Shown here one piece after another: positions 1-8,325 of a DNA stretch of 64,000 nucleotides (the stretch's first letter is position 1; each line of letters begins with the position of its first letter). The notes beneath the pieces were generated by a model that saw only the letters and a program-made list of their open reading frames with translations, searched no databases and was not told the DNA's origin. The translations under genes and the position numbers were made by a program. This DNA comes from JAFEDN01 sp963697455 (GTDB lineage Bacteria > Pseudomonadota > Gammaproteobacteria > Coxiellales > Coxiellaceae), in assembly GCA_963697455.1 (NCBI GenBank), contig CAVOOI010000034.1, positions 124,001-188,000 on the forward strand. The letters run 5' to 3'.

Positions 1-941
1 TTGCTGCGACTATGCTTTCCGTTTTTTCGGGATCAATAAAAGTCAGCGTTCGGTCAAATTGGCGCTGGTCGGAAAAGCTGCCTTGAACCCCAAAACTCGG
101 GTAATTACCGGCGGCTTGGATTTCAATATTCGCTTTAGAGGATAGCGTGAGGTAGTATTGGGCTTGCAGTTGATAATTCTGTTTAATGGCTGTCGCTGAC
201 CAAGCGTCGATATCATTGGGCGTTGGCGTCAGTAGCGGAATCCCATTTTCTGAGAGGCCGTTTAGAAATTCGTAATATTGACCAGTAATTTCATGCAGCG
301 TTTCTAAGTTGTCTTCAAGCGTGTTAATGCTAGCGATTTCTTTTGATTTGGCTTGATCATATTTAGCTTGAGCGTCGTAAACATCAGTAATGGGCACAAG
401 TCCCACATCAAATTTTTGCTTGGCGGTATCATATTCTTCGGCAAACGCAGCTTTATTCGCGCGGGTGAGACGTAAAATATCATTTGCCTGCAATACACTT
501 AAGTATATTTGTACAGTCCGGGCGATCAGATCTTGTTGAGCGTAATAATAATTAGCGGTCGCAGCCTTAACCCCAGCTTCCGCGCTTTTTTAAGGTTGAC
601 CATACTTTCCAGTTATAAATAGGTTGATTTAAGGTTTGATTGATATTACTGCTGGCAAAAGAACCATTCTGGGTAAAAGAAGCATCAGTAGTGTAATTCT
701 GATTATTTCCGGCTACATATGCCTCCAAGGATAAATTAGGCATCAGCGCAGCGCGGGCAAGCGGAAGGTTTTGCTGAGCGGCGAGCCAATCTGCTTGCGC
801 TTGTTGAAAATTAGAATCATGGATCACAGCTTGATGATAGATATCCATTAACGAGTCAGCGTGGATAGTAAGGCTAGTGCCAATCAGGAGACTGCTTGCA
901 CATAGAGCTAAGGTTTTGATTTTTTGTTTAGGGTTAGACAT
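1..941 (-). pseudogene. tolC: TolC-family outer-membrane efflux protein, frameshifted and cut by the window edge
   Basis: The reading frame starts at 941 with a signal peptide (hydrophobic stretch ending near THADS) and continues with the N-terminal TolC helices (SLMDIYHQAVIHDSNFQQA). It is open to the window start once a one-base shift is corrected at the six-T run 586-591 (A run in sense). After that point the frame reads VGLVPITDVYDAQAKYD, a hallmark segment of TolC family proteins. As written, translation stops after 124 residues. Role by family: trimeric outer-membrane channel for efflux or type I secretion. The C-terminal half lies outside the window. A seven-A run would restore the frame, so a sequencing error is as possible as a true mutation. 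Confidence 0.85.
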
Positions 942-1034
942 ATTTGGGCCTCAAAAATAAGTGTCAACATTATATCAAAAAATGCACGCATATTCCATCT
1001 AATCCGGCTATGCAGCCACAGTGAGCCGGGATAC

Positions 1035-1087
1035 TTCGGTTGCAACCGAACTTTATAACATCTATAATTAGGTTACAACCAAACTTT
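1035..1087 (+). promoter_or_regulatory. Direct-repeat / palindrome control region before the DUF4143 ATPase
   Basis: A perfect 16-bp palindrome (TTCGGTTGCAACCGAA, 1035-1050) contains GGTTGCAACC. A second copy, GGTTACAACC, starts at 1071, exactly 33 bp after the first (1038), and both are followed by (A/C)GAACTTT or AAACTTT. The pair ends about 12 bp before the ATPase start. The same 33-bp spacing of GGTT-type repeats is seen before the ATPase at 8326-9702 and in the debris near 11100. Probable operator or promoter element; the binding factor is unknown. Confidence 0.5.
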
Positions 1088-1098
1088 CGGGGGAAAGC

Positions 1099-2324
1099 AT
1101 GGAATCTTTATTTGAAATCCAAAAAATCATCCTAGAGCAGTTCGACACCGCCAACACCTATAATCGTTCTTTTTACGATCAAATCACTTGGGATAATCAT
1201 GCTACCGGCATCGTGGGCCCAGAGGCATTGGCAAAACTACCTTGCTTTTATTACAAGCGCTTAAATGGGGAGCTCAATCTAGAAATGCGCTGTATGTCTC
1301 CGCAGACAATTTATTCTTTTTAGAAAATCGCTTGATAGATTTGGCTGATTGGCTCTATAAAGAAACCAACGTCAAATATCTTTGCATTGATGAGATTCAC
1401 AAATACTCTAACTGGGTACAGGGATTTAAAAAATATATATATGATTAATCTTATAAAAATTTACGCATCCTATTTTCAGGTAGTTCGGCGATTGATATCA
1501 TTCATAGTAAATATGATTTATCACGGCGAGTCACTCTGCATTCATTGCATGGTTTATCATTTCGGGAATTCTTGGAATTTTATTTCAATATAAAATTATC
1601 TATCTATTCCTTAAAAGAGTTAACAGAAAATCATTTAGTTATTGCGCAAAACATAGCCGTTCCACAAATATTGAAGTATTTCAGGGAATATTTGCGCGTT
1701 GGATATTATCCTTTTTTTAAATCGCTCACCCAAGATCGTGAAAAATTTCAAGCCGTGGAAAATGCTACGCAAAAAACTATTTACGAAGATATTGCCACGC
1801 TCCATCGCATTCATTCCACTAATCTTATTTTTATCGAGAAGATATTTAAATACGTTATTAATTCATCGCCAGGCGAATTAAATACGCACAAACTTTCCAG
1901 ATATTTAGGCAAAGACTATGAAACCATTGATAATTACGTAAAATACCTCAATGAAGCTGGGTTGATTCGCTGTCTATATTCTGAAAAATCCGGAAAACTT
2001 TTTTTACAAAAACCTACGAAAATATATCCAGAAAATACCAATCTAATTTACGCCAATTATTTACTGCCGCAAAATAGTGATGATACGTTAGGGAAAATTA
2101 GAGAAAATTTCGCGGTCAACAGCATCCAAAATGCAGGCCTGAAAATTTTTTATAATGAACACGGTGATTTTAAAATTGAGCATTATCATTGTGAAGTAGG
2201 CGGGAAAAATAAGCAATTTCACCAAATTAAAAATCAGCAACACGGTTATATCATTGCCGACGATCTAGTAACCGGCGCCAACAAAAATACAATACCTCTT
2301 TATCTGTTGGGTTTTTTAACCTAA
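1099..2324 (+). pseudogene. AAA ATPase with DUF4143 domain, one frameshift and one in-frame stop
   Basis: Three pieces make one member of the ATP-binding DUF4143 family (COG1373 type). The N-terminal piece reads to ATGIVGP, then a one-base loss near 1221 shifts the frame; the corrected frame gives the P-loop GPRGIGKTT. The Walker B region follows (YLCIDEIHKY). A TAA at 1446-1448 interrupts the same frame, which then continues through FSGSSAID and the DUF4143 part to the family-typical end (PLYLLGFLT) at 2324. The biological role of the family is not well defined; many are in accessory regions. An intact relative of different sequence lies at 8326-9702. Confidence 0.85.
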
Positions 2325-2449
2325 TTTCTGATCGCGATGCCTTTAAATGCTTTATGCTGACTGATTTTTTTGGACTGGCAAATAAATTGAATCATATTGG
2401 CGGCCAAAGCACTAATCGTTTGGCTTTTCTTAAGCAATTCTCGGTTTAA
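2318..2449 (+). pseudogene. Remnant of an unrecognised coding sequence (C-terminal fragment)
   Basis: Directly behind the ATPase, a plus-strand frame is open for 43 codons and ends at 2449; it contains the protein-like segment FMLTDFFGLANKLNHIGGQS. It has no start codon or ribosome site of its own and overlaps the 3' end of the convergent LuxR gene by 4 bp. I do not recognise the family. It may be the tail of a gene removed by recombination, or chance. Confidence 0.3.
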
Positions 2450-3270
2450 AGTTTTATCATGCCAAGTGAATAAGCAATTTTTACAATTTGTGTTGTTTTA
2501 CAGCAGCCAGTTTTACTTTTAATATTTTCAATATGGTTAATAACTGTACGTCTCGAAATATTTAAAATCATTCCTATCTCCTCAGCAGATTTGCCTTTAC
2601 TAAGCCATTCGATACATTCAACCTCTCTTTTTGTTAACACAGCAAAGCGATAATTTTCCCCCAAATAATACTTATTGCAAGGAATATTAATAAAATTTTT
2701 ATTTGCTTGATCTTGGCTATCTTTAGAATTATTAAATGGTGTCAAATTGTTAATAGTAGCTGGCATAGGTAAAATAATTTTACTTTTAACTTCTATATTG
2801 GTTAGGAGCTTGTGAGCTTTATCTTTAAAATAAAAAATAAAACGTCTCAAAATATCATGATTGTTTATGTAAAAACTCACGATGGTAAGATTAGAAGGGT
2901 TCGTAGAAAAATGATAGAATTCACAGTAATTGCTTGATTTTTCAATTATGGTAATGCCGTTAGCGATATTAAAATTTTTTAGAGCATCCTCCAGTACTTT
3001 ATTATGAATACCATACCATAAATAAGTGCCAGATTGATATTGATTGATATTTTGTTCAAAAGTCGAGATTTGATAATACTCCATCCTGCAGTAATGCGAA
3101 AGCCAATCTGCACGATTAGTTAACCAAATGCAAGATCCATTTCTGAAAAGTTTAGTATACAAAAAATTGCTGATCCCAAATTGCAATAAAAACGGCTTAC
3201 AAATTTCAGTTATATCAATGCTTGAAGATAAAAAAGGGTGATTTTCTTTAAGGAAAATTTTTTCGGTCAT
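2446..3270 (-). CDS. LuxR-family transcriptional regulator
   Basis: 274 residues from the ATG at 3270; that ATG overlaps the stop of the upstream transporter frame in an ATGA arrangement, which favours it over an upstream in-frame start at 3282. The C-terminal 65 residues form a LuxR-type helix-turn-helix (LTKREVECIEWLSKGKSAEE, then ISRRTVINHIENI). The N-terminal ~200 residues resemble the sensor part of LuxR-type proteins, but no ligand can be named. The overlap implies co-translation with the MFS gene (now broken), so it may once have controlled that transporter. The 3' end is convergent with debris at 2318-2449. Confidence 0.85.
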   Translation of the reverse strand: MTEKIFLKENHPFLSSSIDITEICKPFLLQFGISNFLYTKLFRNGSCIWLTNRADWLSHYCRMEYYQISTFEQNINQYQSGTYLWYGIHNKVLEDALKNFNIANGITIIEKSSNYCEFYHFSTNPSNLTIVSFYINNHDILRRFIFYFKDKAHKLLTNIEVKSKIILPMPATINNLTPFNNSKDSQDQANKNFINIPCNKYYLGENYRFAVLTKREVECIEWLSKGKSAEEIGMILNISRRTVINHIENIKSKTGCCKTTQIVKIAYSLGMIKL

Positions 3271-4502
3271 AAAGATGACCACCTGTGGTGAGCAAACAAA
3301 CTAATCAGAATACAAAGAAGAAAAGCAATTGGAAATAAAATCAGAGCGTGTTGATAGGTTTCCACAGAATAGATAATGATGTCAGTTGCATGGTTAGATA
3401 CGTTTGAAAATATATTCACTGTCCAACTGAATATAGTTTGTAATCCAGCACCTAAAATCCATATCAAACTGCAAGTTAAACCAAGCGATGCATTTTCATA
3501 ATCCTGGGCTATGTTCTCTTACTAATGGATAAACTATTATCTGCGAACTGGTTGCCACACCTAATGAAAAAAACAATATCATCAGTATTGAATATTTTAA
3601 TGGAGTGATATAAATAATAATCAATATTATTAATAAACTCAATAAGCTGCTATAAGCAACTGTTAATAATTTATCATTACACGCAGTAAGCCAACCAAAA
3701 AATGGGGAACCTGACGTGTCACCAGATAAATATGAGGGAAGTAATAAATGCCGCAGATTGAGCATTTAAATGGTGTGATTGCATCAGATATGCCTTCCCC
3801 CATAACGCGGTCAATATAAAAATAGGTAAAGCTAATAATGCCGCTAATATACTCGCAAATAAGTTAATAGGATTAACAATAACTCTTTTTAGTTGAAATA
3901 AAGCAAATTTTTGATTTAAATTTTTCAAAGACTTATTCGGCTCCCAGACAAACAAGGCTATCAAGCACCATATTATAAATCCGAGTGAAATATCGAGTAA
4001 TAAAACAACGTGATATCCATACCATTCTAAAGCTATCTCCAAAAATAATTGACTCGCAATGCCACCTAACATCCCCATAATTCCCATTAAGGCAATAACC
4101 AAGCCAAATCTACGGGTATCAAACCATTGTGAAGCTAGTTTAAGCAGGACAAATAACAAAACCCGTGACTCATGCCCATAAGCGATCGTGCAAATTTCGC
4201 AGTACTTAATGAACTCGCATTTTTAAAAACAATCAAACCAAAAATAGATAGCATTAGCGCAGATAACATGATTTTACGAGTGGAGTATTTGTCTAGTATT
4301 AAACCAGAAAATGGAACAATGTTATACCATTAGCTATAAAGTAATAAGATGACAACTTACCCAGCTCTAATGCATTGATATGAAATCTTTCGCTGATTGG
4401 TTGGGATAGAATATTAAAAATATTCATTTGGAAAAATTCAAAAAAGTAAAACAATGAGGCAATAAAACAAGCCAAAGTTGGAAAACAAATTTTCTTCATC
4501 AT
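3267..4502 (-). pseudogene. Major facilitator superfamily transporter, multiply frameshifted
   Basis: Four overlapping fragments in different frames reconstruct one ~410-residue polytopic membrane protein. The start is MMKKICFPTLACFIAS at 4502; later pieces carry SGLILDKYSTRKIM, ASQWFDTRRFGLVIALMGIM and the terminal helix ending at 3267. Frame changes fall near 4312, 4150-4165, 3725-3765 and 3496. The loop motif DKYSTRK after the second helix and the GIMGMLGG helix fit MFS permeases; the sequence is close to bacterial MFS proteins of Legionella and Coxiella in style, substrate unknown. With four breaks it is very likely inactive, unlike the neighbouring LuxR gene, which remains open. Confidence 0.8.
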
Positions 4503-4685
4503 GATCTACCTGGAAGTTCCTTCTAAAAAAAACACTGCCAATAACATTCACAGTAAATACACCGATATATTAATGTATTTTAGTTAACGCGACAACTCAA
4601 TAATAATGTGTAATTTTTTTTACAATGGTAACTTATTACTATGGAGTTAGGTTAAATAACTAATATACACTTCTTTCTGTGTAAA

Positions 4686-4709
4686 TTTTTCAGTTATTAG
4701 ACTGAAAAA
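4686..4709. promoter_or_regulatory. Inverted repeat upstream of the secreted lectin gene
   Basis: Arms TTTTTCAGT (4686-4694) and ACTGAAAAA (4701-4709) with a 6-nt spacer lie about 46 bp before the lectin start codon. It could be an operator or a 5'-UTR hairpin. The surrounding 4503-4755 stretch is very AT-rich and holds no other gene I can see. Confidence 0.35.
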
Positions 4710-4755
4710 ACACAATTATGAATCTGTTTTTATTTTAGCTTAAGGAGAATTGTTT

Positions 4756-5091
4756 ATGAAAAAAAAATTGATTGGTGTCACAGTGACTTTATTGATAGGT
4801 TGTCTTCCAATTGGATTAGCTATGGCCAGCAAAGCAGAGACTCTAATTAAGGTTCAAAAAGCAACATATGGTAATTTTGAAGATGTAAAATATCAATGTG
4901 ATGCAACTGCAATGGTAGCGTTTTACTGTAATGGAAGAACTAGTTGTCAATTTGCGGTTGAAGATACGTTATGTGGTTTTGATCCTGCTCCTGGAATGGA
5001 TAAAGATGTAGTGGTCAATTATTCTTGTGGTCTAATTACAAAAGATGGAGGAGGAGATTATCAAACACTGGTTACTTTAAGTTGTCCTTAA
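4756..5091 (+). CDS. Secreted SUEL-type (galactose-binding) lectin-like protein
   Basis: 111 residues from the ATG at 4756, with AAGGAG at 4742-4747 as ribosome site; a TTG six bases upstream is less well placed. An N-terminal signal peptide ends near GLAMA. The mature part follows the SUEL / RBL lectin pattern: an initial ATYGN strand, then six cysteines in YQCDAT, FYCNGRTSC, DTLCGFDP and NYSCG, and a last one in LSCP. The spacing of CNGxxxC and GFDPxPGxxK matches that eukaryote-rich domain family. Inferred role: exported sugar-binding protein, possibly for surface or host glycans. Nothing nearby forms an operon with it. Confidence 0.7.
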   Translation: MKKKLIGVTVTLLIGCLPIGLAMASKAETLIKVQKATYGNFEDVKYQCDATAMVAFYCNGRTSCQFAVEDTLCGFDPAPGMDKDVVVNYSCGLITKDGGGDYQTLVTLSCP

Positions 5092-5118
5092 AGTTGATTT
5101 TAACCATATAGCTCAAAT

Positions 5119-5139
5119 CTCGGGGGCTTATCTCCCGAG
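5119..5139. terminator. Possible hairpin between lectin gene and hemL
   Basis: CTCGGGGG and CTCCCGAG-type arms (5119-5139) can pair around a short loop between the two convergent genes. No clear T run follows, so it is a weak terminator candidate; it may also be a small repeat. Confidence 0.35.
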
Positions 5140-5260
5140 AGAGGTTTGCATGTTGGGTGCCCGCCAACAATTGCGTCGATCAATTCATTGAGACCGGTTT
5201 GTTAAAATCTTACAGACGCGAATTGCTTAAGAAAAGCCAATCTTTAAACAGAGTTCGCGT

Positions 5261-6562
5261 TTATAAATCCCAAATTTCCTCGATGGCTTTTAGTGTGGAC
5301 TGAATTTCCTTGGCAGTGTGTGCCAACGACATAAAACCAGCTTCATAAGCAGAAGGGGCCATATAGACGCCGCGATTTAATAACTCGTTGAAAAAATATT
5401 TAAATCGTTCGATTTGGCAAGCTTTAACTTGCTCGTAATAGTGAATGACAGGTTCTTGAGTGAAGAAAATGCCAAACAAACCGCCACAGGCCGCAGTAGT
5501 TACAGGAATTTTTGCCGCGGCAGCGCGTTCCTTAATCCCCTGCATGAAATCTACGGTTGACTGAGTCAAAGTTTGATAATGACCAGCAGTTAATTCCCGT
5601 AATGTGGCTAAGCCCGCGGCCATAGCGATTGGGTTACCCGACAAAGTTCCAGCCTGATACACTGGGCCTTCGGGGGCTAGTTGCGCCATAATATCCCGGC
5701 GCCCACCGAACGCTCCTACTGGCATGCCGCCGCCGATTATTTTACCTAAAATAGTGAGGTCCGGGCGAATATCAAACAATCCTTGCGCCCCTTGCGGCCC
5801 TACTCGAAAACCAGTGATCACTTCGTCGAAAATAAGCAGACTTTCGTATTGGTCGCACAGCTCACGCAATCCGGGAAGAAATTCGGGTAGTGGCGAAACC
5901 ATATTCATATTGCCTGCAACCGGTTCAACAATCACCGCGGCAATATCATCCCCCCAGCGTTCAAATAAGGCGGTGACCGAGTCTAAATCGTTAAAGCGCG
6001 CAGTCAAAGTTTCAGCAACTACGCTAGGAGGAACGCCTGGTGAACTGGGAACGCCAAAGGTGAGCGCGCCTGAACCGGCTTTGACTAACAGGCTATCGGC
6101 ATGGCCGTGATAACAACCTTCAAATTTAATAATTTTATTGCGACCGGTGGCCCCGCGGGCAAGCCGAATCGCGGACATGGCGGCTTCGGTGCCTGAGTTG
6201 ACCATGCGCACTTGCTCGAGATGAGGCATCCGCCCGCAAATTTCCGCAGCCAACTCAACTTCTGCGGGGCAGGGCGCACCATAACTCAGGCCTTGTTCCG
6301 CCGCGGTTTGCACCGCTTTAATGACTGCGGGGTGGGCGTGACCTAAAATCATCGGCCCCCATGAGCCCACATAATCAATATAGCGATTATCATCCACGTC
6401 GGTAATATAAGCGCCTTTGGCGGATTTAATGAATGGCGGAGTGCCGCCGACCGCTAAGAAGGCCCTTACCGGTGAATTGACGCCACCGGGAATAAATTGC
6501 TGAGCCTTCGCAAATAATTTTTGAGAGTTTTGTGTATTCGAAATAGCGGAAAGAGTTGGCAT
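5261..6562 (-). CDS. hemL: Glutamate-1-semialdehyde 2,1-aminomutase
   Basis: 433 residues, full family length. Makes 5-aminolevulinate from glutamate-1-semialdehyde, a PLP-dependent cytoplasmic step of C5-pathway haem synthesis. Visible hallmarks are the start FAKAQQFIPGGVNSPVRAF, the substrate segment YVGSWGPMILGHAHP, and the PLP-lysine segment TILGKIIGGGMPVGAFGG. It is transcribed divergently from the rubredoxin gene (43 bp between starts). hemJ, another haem gene, lies 420 bp upstream of its start on the same strand, but the rubredoxin gene and hairpins sit between them. Confidence 0.97.
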   Translation of the reverse strand: MPTLSAISNTQNSQKLFAKAQQFIPGGVNSPVRAFLAVGGTPPFIKSAKGAYITDVDDNRYIDYVGSWGPMILGHAHPAVIKAVQTAAEQGLSYGAPCPAEVELAAEICGRMPHLEQVRMVNSGTEAAMSAIRLARGATGRNKIIKFEGCYHGHADSLLVKAGSGALTFGVPSSPGVPPSVVAETLTARFNDLDSVTALFERWGDDIAAVIVEPVAGNMNMVSPLPEFLPGLRELCDQYESLLIFDEVITGFRVGPQGAQGLFDIRPDLTILGKIIGGGMPVGAFGGRRDIMAQLAPEGPVYQAGTLSGNPIAMAAGLATLRELTAGHYQTLTQSTVDFMQGIKERAAAAKIPVTTAACGGLFGIFFTQEPVIHYYEQVKACQIERFKYFFNELLNRGVYMAPSAYEAGFMSLAHTAKEIQSTLKAIEEIWDL

Positions 6563-6604
6563 TTTCAGTTACTCCTATTATCATCTGACCAAGGAGTGCT
6601 GATT

Positions 6605-6775
6605 ATGTCATATAAACGTTATTTATGCTTGCTTTGTGGATTTGTATACGATGAAGCTAAAGGGTGGCCGGAAGATGGCATTGCCCCTGGCACGCTCTGG
6701 GAAGATGTTCCAGAGGATTGGTTGTGCCCCGATTGTCATGCGATGAAAGAAGATTTTCAGATGATTGAAGTTTAG
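6605..6775 (+). CDS. rubA: Rubredoxin
   Basis: 56 residues from the ATG at 6605, with AAGGAG at 6591-6596; longer in-frame starts would run into hemL and are rejected. The two iron-ligand knuckles are CLLCG near the start and CPDCH near the end, with the typical YDEAKGWPEDGIAPGT stretch between them. Family role: small cytoplasmic one-electron carrier with a single Fe(Cys)4 site. The partner is not evident here; alkane hydroxylase or peroxide-reduction genes are not adjacent. Confidence 0.95.
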   Translation: MSYKRYLCLLCGFVYDEAKGWPEDGIAPGTLWEDVPEDWLCPDCHAMKEDFQMIEV

Positions 6776-6778
6776 GCC

Positions 6779-6886
6779 AGCAGTTCTCGCTGAAGCGAGA
6801 ACTGCTTCCTGGTGGTTTGTATGCTGCATCCCAGCTAAGCTGGGACGCAGCAATGAAAAGGGGAGATCGCTCCGCTCTTCTCCCCC
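6779..6886. repeat. Cluster of three consecutive hairpins after the rubredoxin gene
   Basis: Three separate inverted repeats follow one another: AGCAGTTCTCGC with its complement around TGAA (6779-6806, 12-bp stem); GCTGC-TCCCAGCT with its complement (6823-6851); and GGGGAGA ... TCTCCCC (about 6859-6886). The first core recurs at 8287-8310 and, degenerate, at 10672-10695, so it is a dispersed palindromic repeat. The first hairpin may terminate rubredoxin transcription. No gene is seen between 6776 and 6981. Confidence 0.7.
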
Positions 6887-6981
6887 TTCGAACCCCCATC
6901 GGGGAGTGTATTTTCTACGAAAATAATTTGTTTATATGGTTAATATTCACAGAGAATTGCTTAGTTTAGGCCCTTAACGGG

Positions 6982-7401
6982 TTATGGTTTAACGATCACC
7001 AAAATTATAATTCCTATCAACAATAAGGTGGGTATTTCATTGAACCATCGGTAAAAGTTCGTGGACCAACGGTTAGCATTGCGCTGGAAGCAACCTAATA
7101 AATATCCGCAGTAACCATGATAAACCCACAGCACCGCGACTAAACTCAGTTTTGCATGCATCCAGCCCTGGGTTTGATACCACGGCCAATTGCTTAACAG
7201 CAGCCAAACTCCAAAAATCGTGGTTAAAATTCCCGCCGGGGTCATGATCAGATAGAACAACTTTTTTTCCATGACCTGGAAACGGTCTAAACTGATTTTG
7301 TCGCTGCTTAAAGTGTGATACATAAACAGCCGCGGCAAATAGAATAAGCCGCCGAACCAGGCGACCATAAAAATAATATGAAAAGCTAAAATCCAACGCA
7401 T
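6982..7401 (-). CDS. hemJ: Protoporphyrinogen oxidase HemJ
   Basis: 139 residues with four predicted membrane helices, usual length for the family. The start RWILAFHIIFMVAWFGGLFY carries the conserved first-helix histidine and WFGG; the GWMHAKLSL segment has a second conserved histidine and lysine; the end RWFNEIPTLLLIGIIILV is also typical. Family role: oxidises protoporphyrinogen IX to protoporphyrin IX in the inner membrane, replacing HemG or HemY. Its presence beside hemL is consistent with haem synthesis. Confidence 0.93.
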   Translation of the reverse strand: MRWILAFHIIFMVAWFGGLFYLPRLFMYHTLSSDKISLDRFQVMEKKLFYLIMTPAGILTTIFGVWLLLSNWPWYQTQGWMHAKLSLVAVLWVYHGYCGYLLGCFQRNANRWSTNFYRWFNEIPTLLLIGIIILVIVKP

Positions 7402-7486
7402 GAGTTTTCCCAGGTCTTTAAAGAAACCACTAAACTTAGGCGCACTTTACGCCTTAACCATAGAGCTAATTCTGCAGCCGCCGTCT

Positions 7487-8179
7487 TCAAGAATCGCCAG
7501 GGTTTAATGGGCGATAGGGGGAGGTTTCATCGTCTTGTTCTTGTGCGACTGGGTCAGAAGAAATAAGTTGATTAATGGGGCTGCTTCTTGTTGTAATTAA
7601 ACTACTAATTTCGGACAATCGAACTTTCTGTTCTGCTATTTTTCGTTTTTTGTAATAAAAATATCCAGATTGCCCAGCGTCAATTAATAAGGTACCACCG
7701 CTTATACCCATTATACCCATGGTTGTAGCCCATGTAATAAAATCTTTGTCTGGCTTATTTAATTCTAGATAAAATGCGTATGAACTTAAGCCACAAATTC
7801 CGGAAAAGACTAGACGACAGACATTGACCCCTCTCTTTGACAAGTTTGTCTGATAATATGGAACGCAGGTTATTATGCAACACATTAATTTGATTGCTTT
7901 GTCATAAATTGTGGGAACATTTTCAATTTTAGAATCTATTACACGATTTCTGTTTTCTAATCTTTGCTGAGAATTATTCACAAGCGGACTTAAGACTTTT
8001 CCCGTGTTTGGGTTCATCAGATGTAAATAAGCTTCCTTAAATATCTTAGAAACACCAATAACTTTTAGTATTTCTTCAGGAGATAAAAACTGAATTATGC
8101 TAGCCAGAATAGCAATAGGGATATTATTGAATGTTATCTTTTGTTTTTGATCAAAACTTAGAGGCATATTTTTTTTCAT
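7487..8179 (-). CDS. F-box-like membrane protein, candidate secreted effector
   Basis: 230 residues. Residues ~17-56 (FNNIPIAILASIIQFLSPEE, then VSKIFKEAY) match the F-box pattern: a proline in the first helix, alternating hydrophobics, and the V-S-K-x-F/W-K segment. F-box domains bind SKP1 in host SCF ubiquitin ligases and are rare in bacteria outside Legionella- or Coxiella-like intracellular organisms. Two hydrophobic segments follow (about residues 123-141 and 150-168). The tail is acidic (EQDDE), as in many Dot/Icm substrates. No substrate-binding repeat is seen. The F-box call rests on pattern reading only. Confidence 0.55.
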   Translation of the reverse strand: MKKNMPLSFDQKQKITFNNIPIAILASIIQFLSPEEILKVIGVSKIFKEAYLHLMNPNTGKVLSPLVNNSQQRLENRNRVIDSKIENVPTIYDKAIKLMCCIITCVPYYQTNLSKRGVNVCRLVFSGICGLSSYAFYLELNKPDKDFITWATTMGIMGISGGTLLIDAGQSGYFYYKKRKIAEQKVRLSEISSLITTRSSPINQLISSDPVAQEQDDETSPYRPLNPGDS

Positions 8180-8286
8180 AATACTTCTTCATTCCATTTT
8201 AAAAAATTATCTCATCCTAGCATTTAATTAAGTATTTTGCACGATATTTCAATAAAATCTCGAGGTTATTTTGGCCTGATGTGATT

Positions 8287-8310
8287 CAGTTCTCGCTTCA
8301 GCGAGAATTG
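8287..8310. repeat. Dispersed palindrome, copy 2
   Basis: CAGTTCTCGC-TTCA-GCGAGAATTG forms a 10-bp stem. It shares its core with the first hairpin at 6779-6806. It sits between the F-box gene and the ATPase gene, downstream of the latter, and could act as its terminator. Confidence 0.65.
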
Positions 8311-8325
8311 CGGCCAATGCAGGCG

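Noticed and set aside
586..591. Programmed frameshift in the TolC-like gene
   Set aside because: An A run alone is weak; there is no upstream ribosome-like stimulator or downstream pseudoknot that I can see, and TolC family members are not known to need one.
5724..6110. Long plus-strand open frame opposite hemL
   Set aside because: It is a shadow of the hemL coding strand; no ribosome site, composition and wording are antisense-like.
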